Part shown: in pieces, positions 1-9,013 of the stretch | How the letters are laid out: every line of letters starts with the position of its first letter | Position numbering within the stretch: position 1 is the first letter of the stretch | Source: Blepharisma stoltei | Taxonomy: Eukaryota > Ciliophora > Heterotrichea > Heterotrichida > Blepharismidae | Assembly (NCBI GenBank): GCA_914767885.1 | Contig: CAJZBQ010000056.1 | Coordinates: forward strand, 822,001 to 886,000 | DNA length: 64,000 nt | Direction of reading: 5' to 3' | Program-made: the position numbers and the translations under genes | Notes under the pieces: generated by a model | Database searches by the model: none | What the model was told of the DNA's origin: nothing | The model's input: the letters and a program-made list of their open reading frames with translations, nothing else

Positions 1-1
1 C

Positions 2-946
2 GATCTCTACGACCCAGTTATCCAAATGGTGAGATGCTGGGTAGCGTTTTGCCATATCCAAGGATATAAAGAATGTGAAAGTGAATATTATTGGAATGCT
101 GTTGGGAATCTACCTGTTTTAAGGTATGAAAGATCCGTTTTCGCTAAAGAGCATATTTTGGAGTTTCTTAAAATTGCTTATGATATTAATTTCAATTTAA
201 CTGAAGAAGAAAGAAGAGAATCTACCTTATTAGAAGAAATATGTGTCAGCAAAATTCATCCAGGCACTATATTTGCTATGTGGATTGATGAAAGCACGAG
301 CAAAGGATTTTATGAGAAAAGTAAGAGCAAAATTTGGAAATTCTTGATGAAGCCTTTTGCAAAATTAGGGTTTTGGGTAGAAAAAAGAAATATTAAAGAC
401 TATTTGAAGTATCAGCATGGCTTTACCTCAAAAACAAATGCATTCTCCCATATCCATCAAGCTCATCAGCTCTTAAGCGAAAAACTAGGAAATCAAGCAT
501 TTTTCTTCCAAACAATGGATAGAGCGAATTTCCCAAGAAGCGCAGACATTACCATTTATGCCTACTTATTAGAAGAAATCATATACTTACACTCCCATCC
601 TCATGTTACAGATTCTTTAAATAGCTTCCCAAATCTACTGAATTTTATGAAAAGGATGAAAAATTTATTATCAATAAATAACCCAAAAAAAGAAATCCCA
701 GAATATAGTCTTGTGTATGGGTATTTTTTGCATCCTCCTAGCAATGAAGATCAAGAATACTACCCACCTGCAATAGCAATCAAGCCTTATCAAGAGAATA
801 ATTGGGAACAGATTAAGTATAAACTTCAAGGCCAAACTCCAACCTTAAAAGCATCTGTAGAAGATGCTACTAGAAGAAGGATTTATGTGACTAGCGTCTC
901 TGCAATCTTATTTCTCTTTATATATTTAAGATTCAATAAACACTAG
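2..946 (+). CDS. Metaxin/SAM37-like outer mitochondrial membrane protein (5' partial)
   Basis: The frame is open from base 2, so the gene starts outside the window; an internal ATG lies at 26. The middle (LPVLRYER, then HILEFLKIAYDIN and FAMWID) has the pattern of the metaxin GST-like fold: a thioredoxin-like N part, then helices with a conserved Trp-Asp. The last 20 residues form a hydrophobic segment (VSAILFLFIYL), fitting a C-terminal tail anchor. Metaxins act in the sorting and assembly machinery of the outer mitochondrial membrane. No in-frame TGA, intron or IES is seen. The family call rests on pattern similarity only and could be another GST-fold protein. Confidence 0.55.
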   Translation, partial: DLYDPVIQMVRCWVAFCHIQGYKECESEYYWNAVGNLPVLRYERSVFAKEHILEFLKIAYDINFNLTEEERRESTLLEEICVSKIHPGTIFAMWIDESTSKGFYEKSKSKIWKFLMKPFAKLGFWVEKRNIKDYLKYQHGFTSKTNAFSHIHQAHQLLSEKLGNQAFFFQTMDRANFPRSADITIYAYLLEEIIYLHSHPHVTDSLNSFPNLLNFMKRMKNLLSINNPKKEIPEYSLVYGYFLHPPSNEDQEYYPPAIAIKPYQENNWEQIKYKLQGQTPTLKASVEDATRRRIYVTSVSAILFLFIYLRFNKH

Positions 947-1039
947 TTAAGATTATTCGTCATAAAATAATTAATTAACACCGTTAAATAACTAATAAAT
1001 ATTTTTCAAAACGTCCTACCTTATAAACCTGAGCAAAAT

Positions 1040-2035
1040 ATGGAGAGGACAAACGATCAATCTCTCTACCCCAATGTTTCTCTACTTTCTCTAAACTTAT
1101 TCCTAAGACCCCCAGTAATCAAAACTAATATCTCTGACTACAAATCTGCGAGAGCGAGGTATTTCTTAGACAATATTATTTCAAAATATGAGATTGTCTG
1201 CTTGCAAGAAGTATTTACAAGTTTCAGCTCGAGAAGAAAAAAAATCAAAAAAGAAGCATATCGTAAAGGATTTAAAGACTTCGCAGAAAGCCCAAATCCT
1301 GGGTGATTTGGTAGACATCTAACTGATGGAGGATTGCTAATACTTAGCAAATACCCAATTGTACAAAAAGATTTTTTTGGGTTCAGCCGCTCCAAGATGC
1401 CAGACACTTTAAGCCTAAAAGGCGTCCTTTATGCCAAGCTTCAGATAAATGATAAATTTGTCCACTTATTCACAGCACATTTGCAGTCATCCTACCCAAC
1501 ATCAGATTATCATAAATTTTTGAAATATCGGGAAATAAGAAGATCGCAGATTAAAGAAATGAGAGAATTCATGGATCGAAAAATTGAGTCCAGCAACGAA
1601 TTGGTTATTTTAGTAGGAGATTTCAATGTCAATGGACGAGAAGAAATCAAGCCTCCGAAGTTCAAAGACCAGGAATGCCAAGATGATTATTCTTGCTTTA
1701 TTAATGAAATCAGTAAGGGAGGAAAGGAAGAAATTCTAGATGTGTTGAGAATGAAATTTGGGTATACCCCTGCGACTTATGGTAGAGTAGATAGAAATGG
1801 AAACGCAATTGAAACTGTGTTGAGCGAAAAAGACGAGACTATGAGTGATGAAGGGCTAGACCACATATTCTTTTGTAATATTGAGAAAAGCATTGAAAAT
1901 GATTATAAAGTTCACATCAATATGGAAAGAACGCTAGTGGAGCCATTTTATACCCCAAATCAACCTTTTACACAGATAAGCGACCATGCTGCCGTCCAGA
2001 CGTCGTTTACATGGCTTAAAAATAATATGAGTTAA
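1040..2035 (+). CDS. Neutral sphingomyelinase-like EEP-fold phosphodiesterase
   Basis: A 331-residue endonuclease/exonuclease/phosphatase-fold protein. Visible motifs are the metal-binding Glu in LQEVF (about 55-59), TAHLQ (about 145), GDFN (193-196) and the C-terminal SDHAAV with the catalytic Asp-His pair (about 320). The GWFGRHLTDGGL stretch is typical of neutral sphingomyelinases and related lipid phosphodiesterases; its Trp is encoded by TGA at 1304, which would be a stop in the standard code and is good evidence for UGA=Trp. There is no obvious membrane segment. It ends at TAA 9 nt before the stop of the convergent membrane-protein gene. Substrate is inferred from the family, not shown. 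Confidence 0.8.
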
Positions 2036-2043
2036 TATCGTAA

Positions 2044-3024
2044 CTATCTTGCAATGTCAAAAGTCTGCACAACAGGTTTTGATATTGTTCCTAACATTAA
2101 TCGCTTATATGGATGCTCTCTATCGAACTCTTGTGGGCATAAGACTACAACTGTTTCGTCACTTCTTTCAGGCAGCTCCAGTCCATCTGGTATCTTTGCT
2201 TGTAAATATGGAGCGAGCGGCTGAGTCTGAGCTTGACTTCCTACAACAGATATGTTGAAGTAAAGTCCTCTGTCTTTGGATCTAAACAAATAAATTATTA
2301 TAAACAAGCTAATAGTCTCACACACCTCACCAAAAATGACAACAATATCTCAATATATCTCAGGAGGATCTAAAAAGCTTGCAACTATCATCAGAAATGT
2401 AATTGTCAAAATTTTTTGAAAATAAAAAAAATAGCAAACTTTCAAGAAAAATTTGAGCATAGAAACTTTCTCCGATGTTGGCGGAATCATTTGAGTTATG
2501 TTGGAATCTCTCAAAGAATTCAATCGGGTTTGCAAAGCCTTTATGTTCGCAGAACAGTATTTTCAGGTAAGGTAAAATAATATAGAGAGCATTATGTCCA
2601 GTAAAATAATCAACTGCTGTGGGTTGATCATAAATGCACTAAATCCTAAATAAACGGCTCCCATCGTCATTGCAATAACTGTGACTTCACTTCTTTCTAG
2701 CATATCCCTAGTGATCCCAAACCCTTTACTAATTAAAATTAAGGATGTGAAAATAAAGGTGTTGTAAAGCGTATATGTCGAACTTCAAGCCAAATCTCAA
2801 TAGTCATAAGCAGCTGATTCTTGGCATGTAAAATATCTAGGAGATAAAAAAATATCATTGAAAGTCTTGAAGCATAAAACCAAAACTATCACTTTTTGCA
2901 GAGGCTTGGTGAATCGTCAGTTTATTTTTCAGGTATTTATGATTCACCAGATAAAGCAGCTACCCCAGGCTATGCTAGCGAAGATGTAAAAATAGCCTAA
3001 AACCAAGCTATTCGAGCATGTCAT
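2044..3024 (-). CDS. Seven-helix-type membrane protein
   Basis: Reading the minus strand with TGA=Trp gives one open frame of 326 residues from ATG at 3024 to the stop at 2044 with no intron. It has about seven hydrophobic segments, beginning LVLGYFYIFASIAWGSCF and including FIFTSLILI, VIAMTMGAVYL, LIILLDIML and ISLFIIIYLF. A cytosolic-looking tail of about 75 polar residues follows, ending TFDIAR. The arrangement suggests a seven-transmembrane protein of the GPR180/TMEM145/lung-7TM kind, but I cannot confirm a family. At least six TGA codons fall at aromatic, membrane-interface positions. TAA lies directly upstream of the ATG. It converges on the sphingomyelinase-like gene. Confidence 0.65.
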
Positions 3025-4157
3025 TTTTTAATTTTTATTATTTTTCACCAAATTGCTAGTCTATCTAATAAAACCTATACAAAATTGCTTTATACAGCAA
3101 ATCAAAGGTGCTTTAGATTATAAATTCAAAATATCCGCTATAGAAAAGGCTTATTAGAGGCTTCCCCTAAATCAAAAATTTAGCATTTTAATTGTGATTA
3201 TCTGCTGTCAAAATTTGAATTGAGTATTAAAAATTCATGGCTCCGAACTGAATAAAAAAGAAAACTTTAAGATTTTCAATTCTTACTTCTATTGTGCTTT
3301 TTATCTGCTCCGTTTCTAGTTAACCTTCATAAATTCCTTTTTATTTTTCTCCGCTGACAAAGTGTGTGAATTTTATCAACAGCCTCGCTAAACCAAACAA
3401 TTTAGCTCCTCAGAGTAAGGATCTGATTTTTCAAAATTAGCACAAAAATCAAATATCAAGAATAACTTCTTTGATAAATTGTTTAATGAATATCTTCATA
3501 TGCTTAAATTTTGCTATCATAGCATTTCTAGGAACGATAGGATTAACTCAAAATTTCGGCCTGAATCCCTGAAAGAAGTCAATGCCAACATTTTGGTGAC
3601 GTTAGGTGGCATTAATGAAGGTGAAGCTCGACCGGATCAGGGCTGAAATAAATCCTATTTTAACCCTCTCTAATCGTAGCTCTCTCATATGCTTCATGAA
3701 ATATATCTTCAATAAATTTTGAGAGTTGTACTTACAAAATGAGAGTATGTTAAAAAAGTAAGCATAGCATATATATATATAAAATTAGAAATCAGTATTT
3801 TAACATAAAAATTCTATAAGATCAAAAAACAAGAAGTAATTAATAAAACTACCTAAAAAAGGCTTAGAATTGCGCTTTTCCTAATAATAGATTAAAAAAT
3901 CAAAAAAAAATTGCAAACTCTATCAAACTATTTACAATAAAAATATTCTCATTACTTCAATGTCAAATTATATAAATATTCAATATTTGAATCTGAGTGC
4001 ATTTTCAGAATAATTTAATTTATTTAATTCTAAAAATTTGGATGAATGCATTAAGATACTTTGACTACATTACTACACAAATAAAATCAAAATAATTAGA
4101 AATCAAATGATAGCAGTAAACCATAAGAAATTGCCTATTAAAGTTTATCTTCGGTAT
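3025..4157. other. Intergenic region with an imperfect hairpin
   Basis: There is no convincing coding frame on either strand. Around 3530-3670 an imperfect inverted repeat pairs a TTTCGGCCTGA-like arm with TCAGGGCTGAAA and encloses AATGCCAAC/GTTAGGTGGCATT; it may be a small MITE, an IES or a structured RNA. The stretch near 3365-3415 (a short run of tatcaacagc plus tcgc) resembles sequence at 15075-15110 and may be a shared relic. The rest is AT-rich. Confidence 0.4.
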
Positions 4158-4496
4158 TTACTTAGCCTTCTTTTGCTGCTGCATCTTCTTTTTAATTACT
4201 TTTACCTCTTCTGTAAGGAAAGCTCTGATAATTCTCTCTTTAACTGTTTTGTGAGAAAGAACTCCTCCATAAGCTCTTGAAACAGTTCGATCCTTTTTGT
4301 TGATTCTTGAATACTCTTTTGGCCTTAGAGCTGGAATGCCTGCCAATCTCTCTCCAGTCTCTTTGCAGTGTGGCCCTTTTGCAATTTTTTTGACATAATG
4401 AACGAGTAAGCGTCCTCCTGGGGTTTTGACTTGTCTGATCTTATGAGACTTGGTGTGATATGGGCATCTTTTCCTTAGAATCACTCGTTTCACCAT
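4158..4496 (-). CDS. Ribosomal protein eL34 (60S subunit)
   Basis: 112 residues starting MVKRVILRKRCPYHTKSHK, matching the start and length of eukaryotic eL34. Conserved parts are KTPGGRL near the N terminus, LRPKEYSRI in the middle, and SRAYGGVLSHKTVKERIIRAF, the hallmark of the family. The C terminus is a basic Lys/Gln-rich tail. The frame is open 39 nt further upstream, but the family start is at 4496. A zinc-binding Cys pair found in many eL34 proteins is only partly kept (one Cys near PHCKETGERL). No intron is seen. It is a structural component of the large ribosomal subunit. Confidence 0.93.
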   Translation of the reverse strand: MVKRVILRKRCPYHTKSHKIRQVKTPGGRLLVHYVKKIAKGPHCKETGERLAGIPALRPKEYSRINKKDRTVSRAYGGVLSHKTVKERIIRAFLTEEVKVIKKKMQQQKKAK

Positions 4497-4849
4497 TTTA
4501 TTAAGTCTTATTGATACAAAATGGGTATCTCTCATGGATATTGATGCAACCTGAGTAATCTTTTTATTTATTTTGAATTTTTTGTGCCTTACTAATTTTT
4601 CCAGTATTAATAAAGCAAAAAAATAACTTTTATCATGATATAAAGATTGTCATGTTATTTATAATGAGCTCGTTAAAATTAAGCATGTAATATCCTCATA
4701 TATGATCCTTTATAACTCAAATTTTATTAAATGCAATTTTGATTATTAAGATGCTGTCTAAATATAAAATCATGCTAAAATTTTAGCTTAGCTTTAATTT
4801 TTCTGATGATAATATGAGAAAACTGTTTTCAACATAAAAATTAATTTAA

Positions 4850-5097
4850 TATCTCAATCCCCCTCCGTGAGCGAACCAAACCACTGGAAAAATACCTATA
4901 TTTTGCCCAAAAATCCACATTCCGTGAGCGAATTAAATTTTTTTAATAGAAAAATTTTTGATATATAAGTGATAATTATTATATTGAAATCTGTAGCTAA
5001 TTCTGCTTAATTTTAAACAGCTTGCATTTTAAAACATAAATTTTTGTAAAATTGAATAAATTTTTTTGTTCGCTCACTCAGGGGGGCCAGTCTTTAA
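4850..5097 (+). mobile_element. Family A IES, copy 1 (about 248 bp)
   Basis: Bounded by TTTAATAT on the left and TTTAAATAT on the right. It carries the family A terminus (CCCCCTCCGTGAGCGAACC) on the left and its inverse (TTGTTCGCTCACTCAGGGGGG) on the right, plus a second internal CCGTGAGCGAA at about 4921. It lies just upstream of the bZIP start codon, so excision does not have to restore a frame and the exact boundaries are uncertain. Confidence 0.7.
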
Positions 5098-5116
5098 ATA
5101 TGACATAAAAAATTAC

Positions 5117-5407
5117 ATGAAAAATTCCGAAGTGACGTCAAAAGATAAAACAACTGAAGAAAGACAATTAAGACTAGAAATGAACAGGGCTGCAGCCATG
5201 AGATCAAGGAACAAAAAAAGAATGGAAATGCTCAGACTTAAATCACTAGTAGTCGACTTAAATAACGAAAAAGTCCTCCTAGAATTGAAGTTACAGCAGT
5301 ATGAGATGCTAATGCAAGCAAGCTATGGCGAAAATAACATGCTAAAAGTCGAGATGACCCAGCTCATGCTCGAAAACGCTGTTTTAAAACAGAATTTAAA
5401 GTGTTAA
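5117..5407 (+). CDS. Small bZIP-type protein
   Basis: 96 residues. The basic region (ERQLRLEMNRAAAMRSRNKKRMEM) carries the N-x-x-A-A-x-x-S-R signature of bZIP DNA-binding domains, followed by a heptad-repeat coiled coil with Leu/Met every seven residues to the C terminus. There is nothing beyond the bZIP itself, so it may act as a dimerisation partner or a short transcription factor. I chose the ATG at 5117; the upstream in-frame region belongs to the adjoining IES. It is convergent with the small gene on the other strand, about 20 nt away. Confidence 0.75.
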   Translation: MKNSEVTSKDKTTEERQLRLEMNRAAAMRSRNKKRMEMLRLKSLVVDLNNEKVLLELKLQQYEMLMQASYGENNMLKVEMTQLMLENAVLKQNLKC

Positions 5408-5426
5408 TTTTAAGTTCAAGTTTAAG

Positions 5427-5707
5427 CTATGAAACTTCTTGTAATTCCCATTCCCTGGTAGCCTCAATTTGGACACAGTACTGAGTAACAGTAGGGAAGA
5501 CCGGCCTAACCATTAGACCTATTTCAGTCCCCAAGTCCCTTAGGACCTCTCTATCTGAATCAGGATCAATGCAGAGCACTTCTCTTGAAGCCAAGACTCT
5601 CAAGAAGATTAGATCTTCTTTCACTGAGCTCGATGGTAGGAATGTGGCCCTTCCTCTAAATGCCACTTTTCTATTATGAGTGCTAATTTAAATTCTCTTG
5701 TGGTTTT
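5427..5707 (-). CDS. Small hypothetical protein (5' end unresolved)
   Basis: About 90 codons are open on the minus strand, ending at TAG (5427). The sequence (SVKEDLIFLRVLASREVLCI, then DREVLRDLGTEIGLMV) looks protein-like and is mixed alpha/beta in character, but I do not recognise it. There is no ATG at the start of the open frame; an ATG in the same frame lies further upstream behind one TAA, so an intron or a small IES may separate the first exon. It is convergent with the bZIP gene. Confidence 0.4.
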
Positions 5708-5920
5708 TGAAAATGCCTACATTATTCATATTTAATTATACTTCGCTTAAAAAATGGAGAGAAAATTCTTTCCTTATGACCCTTTAGAAAAAATGCTCAA
5801 AACCATTTTCGATTCTAAAACAGTCAAAAGCATTCAATAAAACTTCCATCAAAATAAGGCTTTATATAAAATGTTCTAATATATTTATATCATAATCACC
5901 ATTATTTTTATTAATTCCGC

Positions 5921-6791
5921 TTAATATTTGCAAGAGAGAGTTACTCTTGCAGATTGATGAAACAAAAATACAGCTGGATAAAACGTGCCTGTCAAATTAA
6001 CAAATGCCGGCCCTAATTCGACGCCATTTTTTAAAAATGATAATATTCCATTTTCTCCTTTAAATTCAAGCAAAACTCCTATCACGTCTCCAGTTCTAGC
6101 ACTAGCAGAATAGTCTTCTACAAAGCCTGGCCCACATTTTTTGCCTCTACAATATAAATTACACTGAGCAAATATAGCCCCAAAACATTCCTGAATCAGG
6201 AGGACTTGAATATAAATTTATTTCTTTAATAGCAATTCCAATATAGATGTCTTCGTCGTTAGGAAAATTATCTAGCTTAACCTCCCAATAGTGCCTTCCT
6301 GAGCTGATTGTGGAGTTTCCTAGTATGCATTCATAACCTGTTTCAGCCTTTTTGGTAGCGGTGCGATTATTGTTGGAGAGTTCAATGTTTTTGGTTAAAA
6401 CTAGAGAGTCCCATTGGAAATAATTTTTTATAACCATTACAAATTTGGTAACTGCCTTAAGTCTCAAACTATAAGGCGTGTCTGTCACTTTTACTTCTCT
6501 CAAATGCCCCATAGGGTAGAACAATTTTAACGAGCTAATTGAATCCACCCCCAAGCTTTTTGCTAATTGTTCGTAAAGCATTTCAAAGGTATTATCAATA
6601 TTCCACGAGTACTCAAACGATTTTCGCCTCCCTACAAAGCATTTCACTCTAATTGCAATTGCATTTGTTAGGTCTGAAAACTGTATATAAGCTTCCCCTC
6701 CTCATGTCATTTTTATTCGTGCTCGCTGCGAGTTCTTTTCTTTAATTGTTCCATAGCCGTATGGAGTCAGAATAACTTCTTCGTGGCCCAT
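5921..6791 (-). CDS. SPRY-domain protein with a 16-nt intron
   Basis: ATG at 6791, TAA at 5921; 284 residues once a 16-nt intron (6147-6162) is removed. The N-terminal third has a ubiquitin-like or CAP-like look (LKLFYPMGHLREVKV). The C-terminal two thirds are a SPRY/B30.2 domain: GNSTISSGRHYWEVKLDN, IYIGIAIKE, GMFWGYICS, GDVIGVLLEF, GILSFLKNGVELGPAF, TFYPAVFLFH. SPRY domains bind protein partners. Without removal of the intron the domain stops at TAA after the Trp-Gly-Tyr strand. It is divergent from the next gene, with only 12 nt between the two ATGs. Confidence 0.82.
6147..6162 (-). other. 16-nt spliceosomal intron
   Basis: On the minus strand this reads GTAATTTATATTGTAG, with GT...AG ends and an internal TAAT-like A. 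It removes a frame break inside the SPRY domain. The length matches the 15-16 nt introns known from heterotrichs. Confidence 0.85.
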
Positions 6792-6803
6792 ATATCAAAA
6801 ATT

Positions 6804-7487
6804 ATGTCAATATATGGAGGATTCGGAACTCGTCAGCAGGAAACTCAGTATAATAATCTCACAGAAACGCTTATTTCATTACTTCAATATAGACTGATCG
6901 CTTATATGAAATGTGAAAAAATAGATGAAGAAAGCTTCAGGCTGGGTATTTTGAATGTTTATGATTCTATGACTAGAATGGAAATCAGGAAATATCTTGA
7001 GCCAAAATTCTCAGATTCGTGCAAAGATTTGGTTAAAAAGATAGTAAAAGAGATGGAGGAAGAAAAAAAGATTAGCGAAGTGGCTAGCGAGCATCATATT
7101 TTTATTAAACAGACAAGTCCTAATTCACTGTTAGGCGAAATATATTTTGATAGTGAGTTGCTAAATAGTAAAGGGAAAGACACAGAGAAAGTACTGAAAA
7201 AGGTAAAAAGCAAGCTTAAAGTAAGGCAAAAATATCACCTGAATGAAGGAAAATCTTCAAAAAAAGTCAGCAAGAAATTGTTTCCAGGATCTTACACAAT
7301 GATGGATCAAATGAAATCAAAAGAAGATTCCCCTGAACTAAGAAGTAAAACTCCTATTTTGGCTCAGAAAAATCCACTAACTTTCCGACCTTCTTTAACA
7401 TCTCGTGATCCTTCAATTCCAAAGCCACCTTCCAGGCCAAAAACCCCAGACAATGGGTTTCTATATGCAAGAATACCTAAAACCTAG
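6804..7487 (+). CDS. Hypothetical basic protein
   Basis: ATG at 6804, stop at 7485-7487; 227 residues. The N-terminal half is helical (LIAYMKCEKIDEESFRLGIL, MTRMEIRKYL). The C-terminal half is Lys/Ser/Pro-rich and probably disordered (KSKLKVRQK, then RPSLTSRDPSIPKPPSRPK). There is no known domain, signal peptide or membrane segment. It shares a 12-nt intergenic region with the divergent SPRY gene. The N-terminal helical part could be a LisH or EF-hand-like region, but I cannot support either. Confidence 0.6.
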   Translation: MSIYGGFGTRQQETQYNNLTETLISLLQYRLIAYMKCEKIDEESFRLGILNVYDSMTRMEIRKYLEPKFSDSCKDLVKKIVKEMEEEKKISEVASEHHIFIKQTSPNSLLGEIYFDSELLNSKGKDTEKVLKKVKSKLKVRQKYHLNEGKSSKKVSKKLFPGSYTMMDQMKSKEDSPELRSKTPILAQKNPLTFRPSLTSRDPSIPKPPSRPKTPDNGFLYARIPKT

Positions 7488-7555
7488 AATGAAACTGATA
7501 AAGCCAATATTTAGAAAATGCTTATACTAAAAATTTAAATCAATAATAAGCTAAA

Positions 7556-8626
7556 ATGTATTATTTTGTTTTCCTATTCATCCCTGTATTTGCTGCAATC
7601 ACTATCACCGCACCCGCTGATTTTTCTATTGCAGCATCCAGTGCAACTCAAACACTTTCATGGACATTTTCTTCCTCCTCGTCAATAACATGCAGCATAA
7701 ATTCATATCTTGGCGAGATCAGCTTTCCAGTCTATACAGCATCAGGCGTTTCAGCAACAAATTCTCTTTCATATACAGACACAGTATTCTATCAAAGAGC
7801 AAGCTTCACTGGCACTGCTTCTCAAATGGATAATGCTTTTGCAAGTGCGGTATACCAGCCTCATCAATTTTACTCTAGCAATACTGGGTCAAAGGCTGTC
7901 ATTGAGCAAACAGATTATATTGAAATAGTCTGCACGGATGGTTCTACCTCTGCATCTGCTTCTACAATGGTTGGAATTGGAACTGGGTGGGTTGACGACC
8001 CTACTTGTGGAGGAAACAGTTGTGATAGTCATGGCTGGTGCGATAAAACCACAGGAAATTGCTATTGCTGGTGGCCTTATTATGGAAGTTCAACCTCGAG
8101 ATGTGATAAATTAGATTGTGGGATCTGCAAGCATGGTAGTACCTGCGATACTTCAACAGGTAAGTGCACATGCACCAGCAGCACATTCTCTGGAGACCAT
8201 TGCGAAATTGTAGCTTGTACAGCTGCTTCATGCAATGGCAATGGCTGATGCAACCCTACCAATGGAGTTTGCCAATGCTATTCAGGATATACAGGAGAAA
8301 CTTGCAGTTTAATATACTGTCTTAACAACTGTAATGGAAACGGTGTATGCAACATGTCAACAGGCACTTGCACATGTGCTACAAATTATTTCGGAACGGA
8401 CTGCTCTTTCAAAAAATGCCCAAGAGACTGTGGAGCATACGGAGGCTGCAACTATTCAACTGGTGAATGCAAGTGCTATGGAACTTATAGTGCTAAAGAC
8501 TGCTACTTTGCTACATGTCCTGGCACTCCTACCTGCTCTTCCAAAGGCGTTTGCAACTACTATACTGGGGAATGTGTCTGCAACTCAGGATATGTTGGAG
8601 TGGATTGCTCGCTCACTTCAGCATAA
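7556..8626 (+). CDS. Secreted EGF/tenascin-like repeat protein
   Basis: 356 residues. The first 17 residues (MYYFVFLFIPVFAAITI) are a signal peptide. Residues 20-140 form a Ser/Thr-rich beta-type domain, and the rest is a run of Cys-rich EGF/tenascin-like modules of the form C-x-C-G-x-G-x-C-x3-T-G-x-C-x-C (for example NCNGNGVCNMSTGTCTC and GVCNYYTGECVC). One Trp of a module is encoded by TGA at 8246. There is no C-terminal membrane segment, so a secreted or cell-surface-associated role is likely. Partners are unknown. Confidence 0.8.
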
Positions 8627-8656
8627 AAACTGCTTAAGATAATAGTTATTAATTAA

Positions 8657-8959
8657 ATGGGAGCTATGCTATGTGCAAGTGGGCGTCCAGATAAAGAAGC
8701 TCTGAACTCAGCAGCGTATTTCTGAAGCAACCCTTCGTTTAAGAAGCTTGGGAAAAGACAAAGCCCTTCAAAGCAATATAATATTGGGGTTATGTATAGA
8801 GGAAAGAGATCGATTCTGACAGAAGAAGAGTTATGGGCTGCTAAAAAGATCATGAGAGCTTATAGAAATTATAAAAACCGAGTATTGACGACCCAAACTT
8901 CTTTATCATCATCTTTTGAACGACTAGAAAAAGTTTCAAGAGAAGGTGTCAAAGTTTAA
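8657..8959 (+). CDS. Small basic hypothetical protein
   Basis: 100 residues from ATG at 8657 to TAA at 8957-8959, with one TGA read as Trp (in SAAYFWSNPSFKKL). The C-terminal half (ELWAAKKIMRAYRNYKNRVL) looks like a degenerate IQ or basic helix. The frame is hidden if TGA is taken as stop. It lies between the EGF-repeat gene and a coiled-coil gene on the same strand. Function unknown. Confidence 0.6.
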
Positions 8960-9013
8960 TCTTTATTATTAAAATAATTAAAAGCCGGGTCTATTAGAAA
9001 TTCAACGTTAAAA

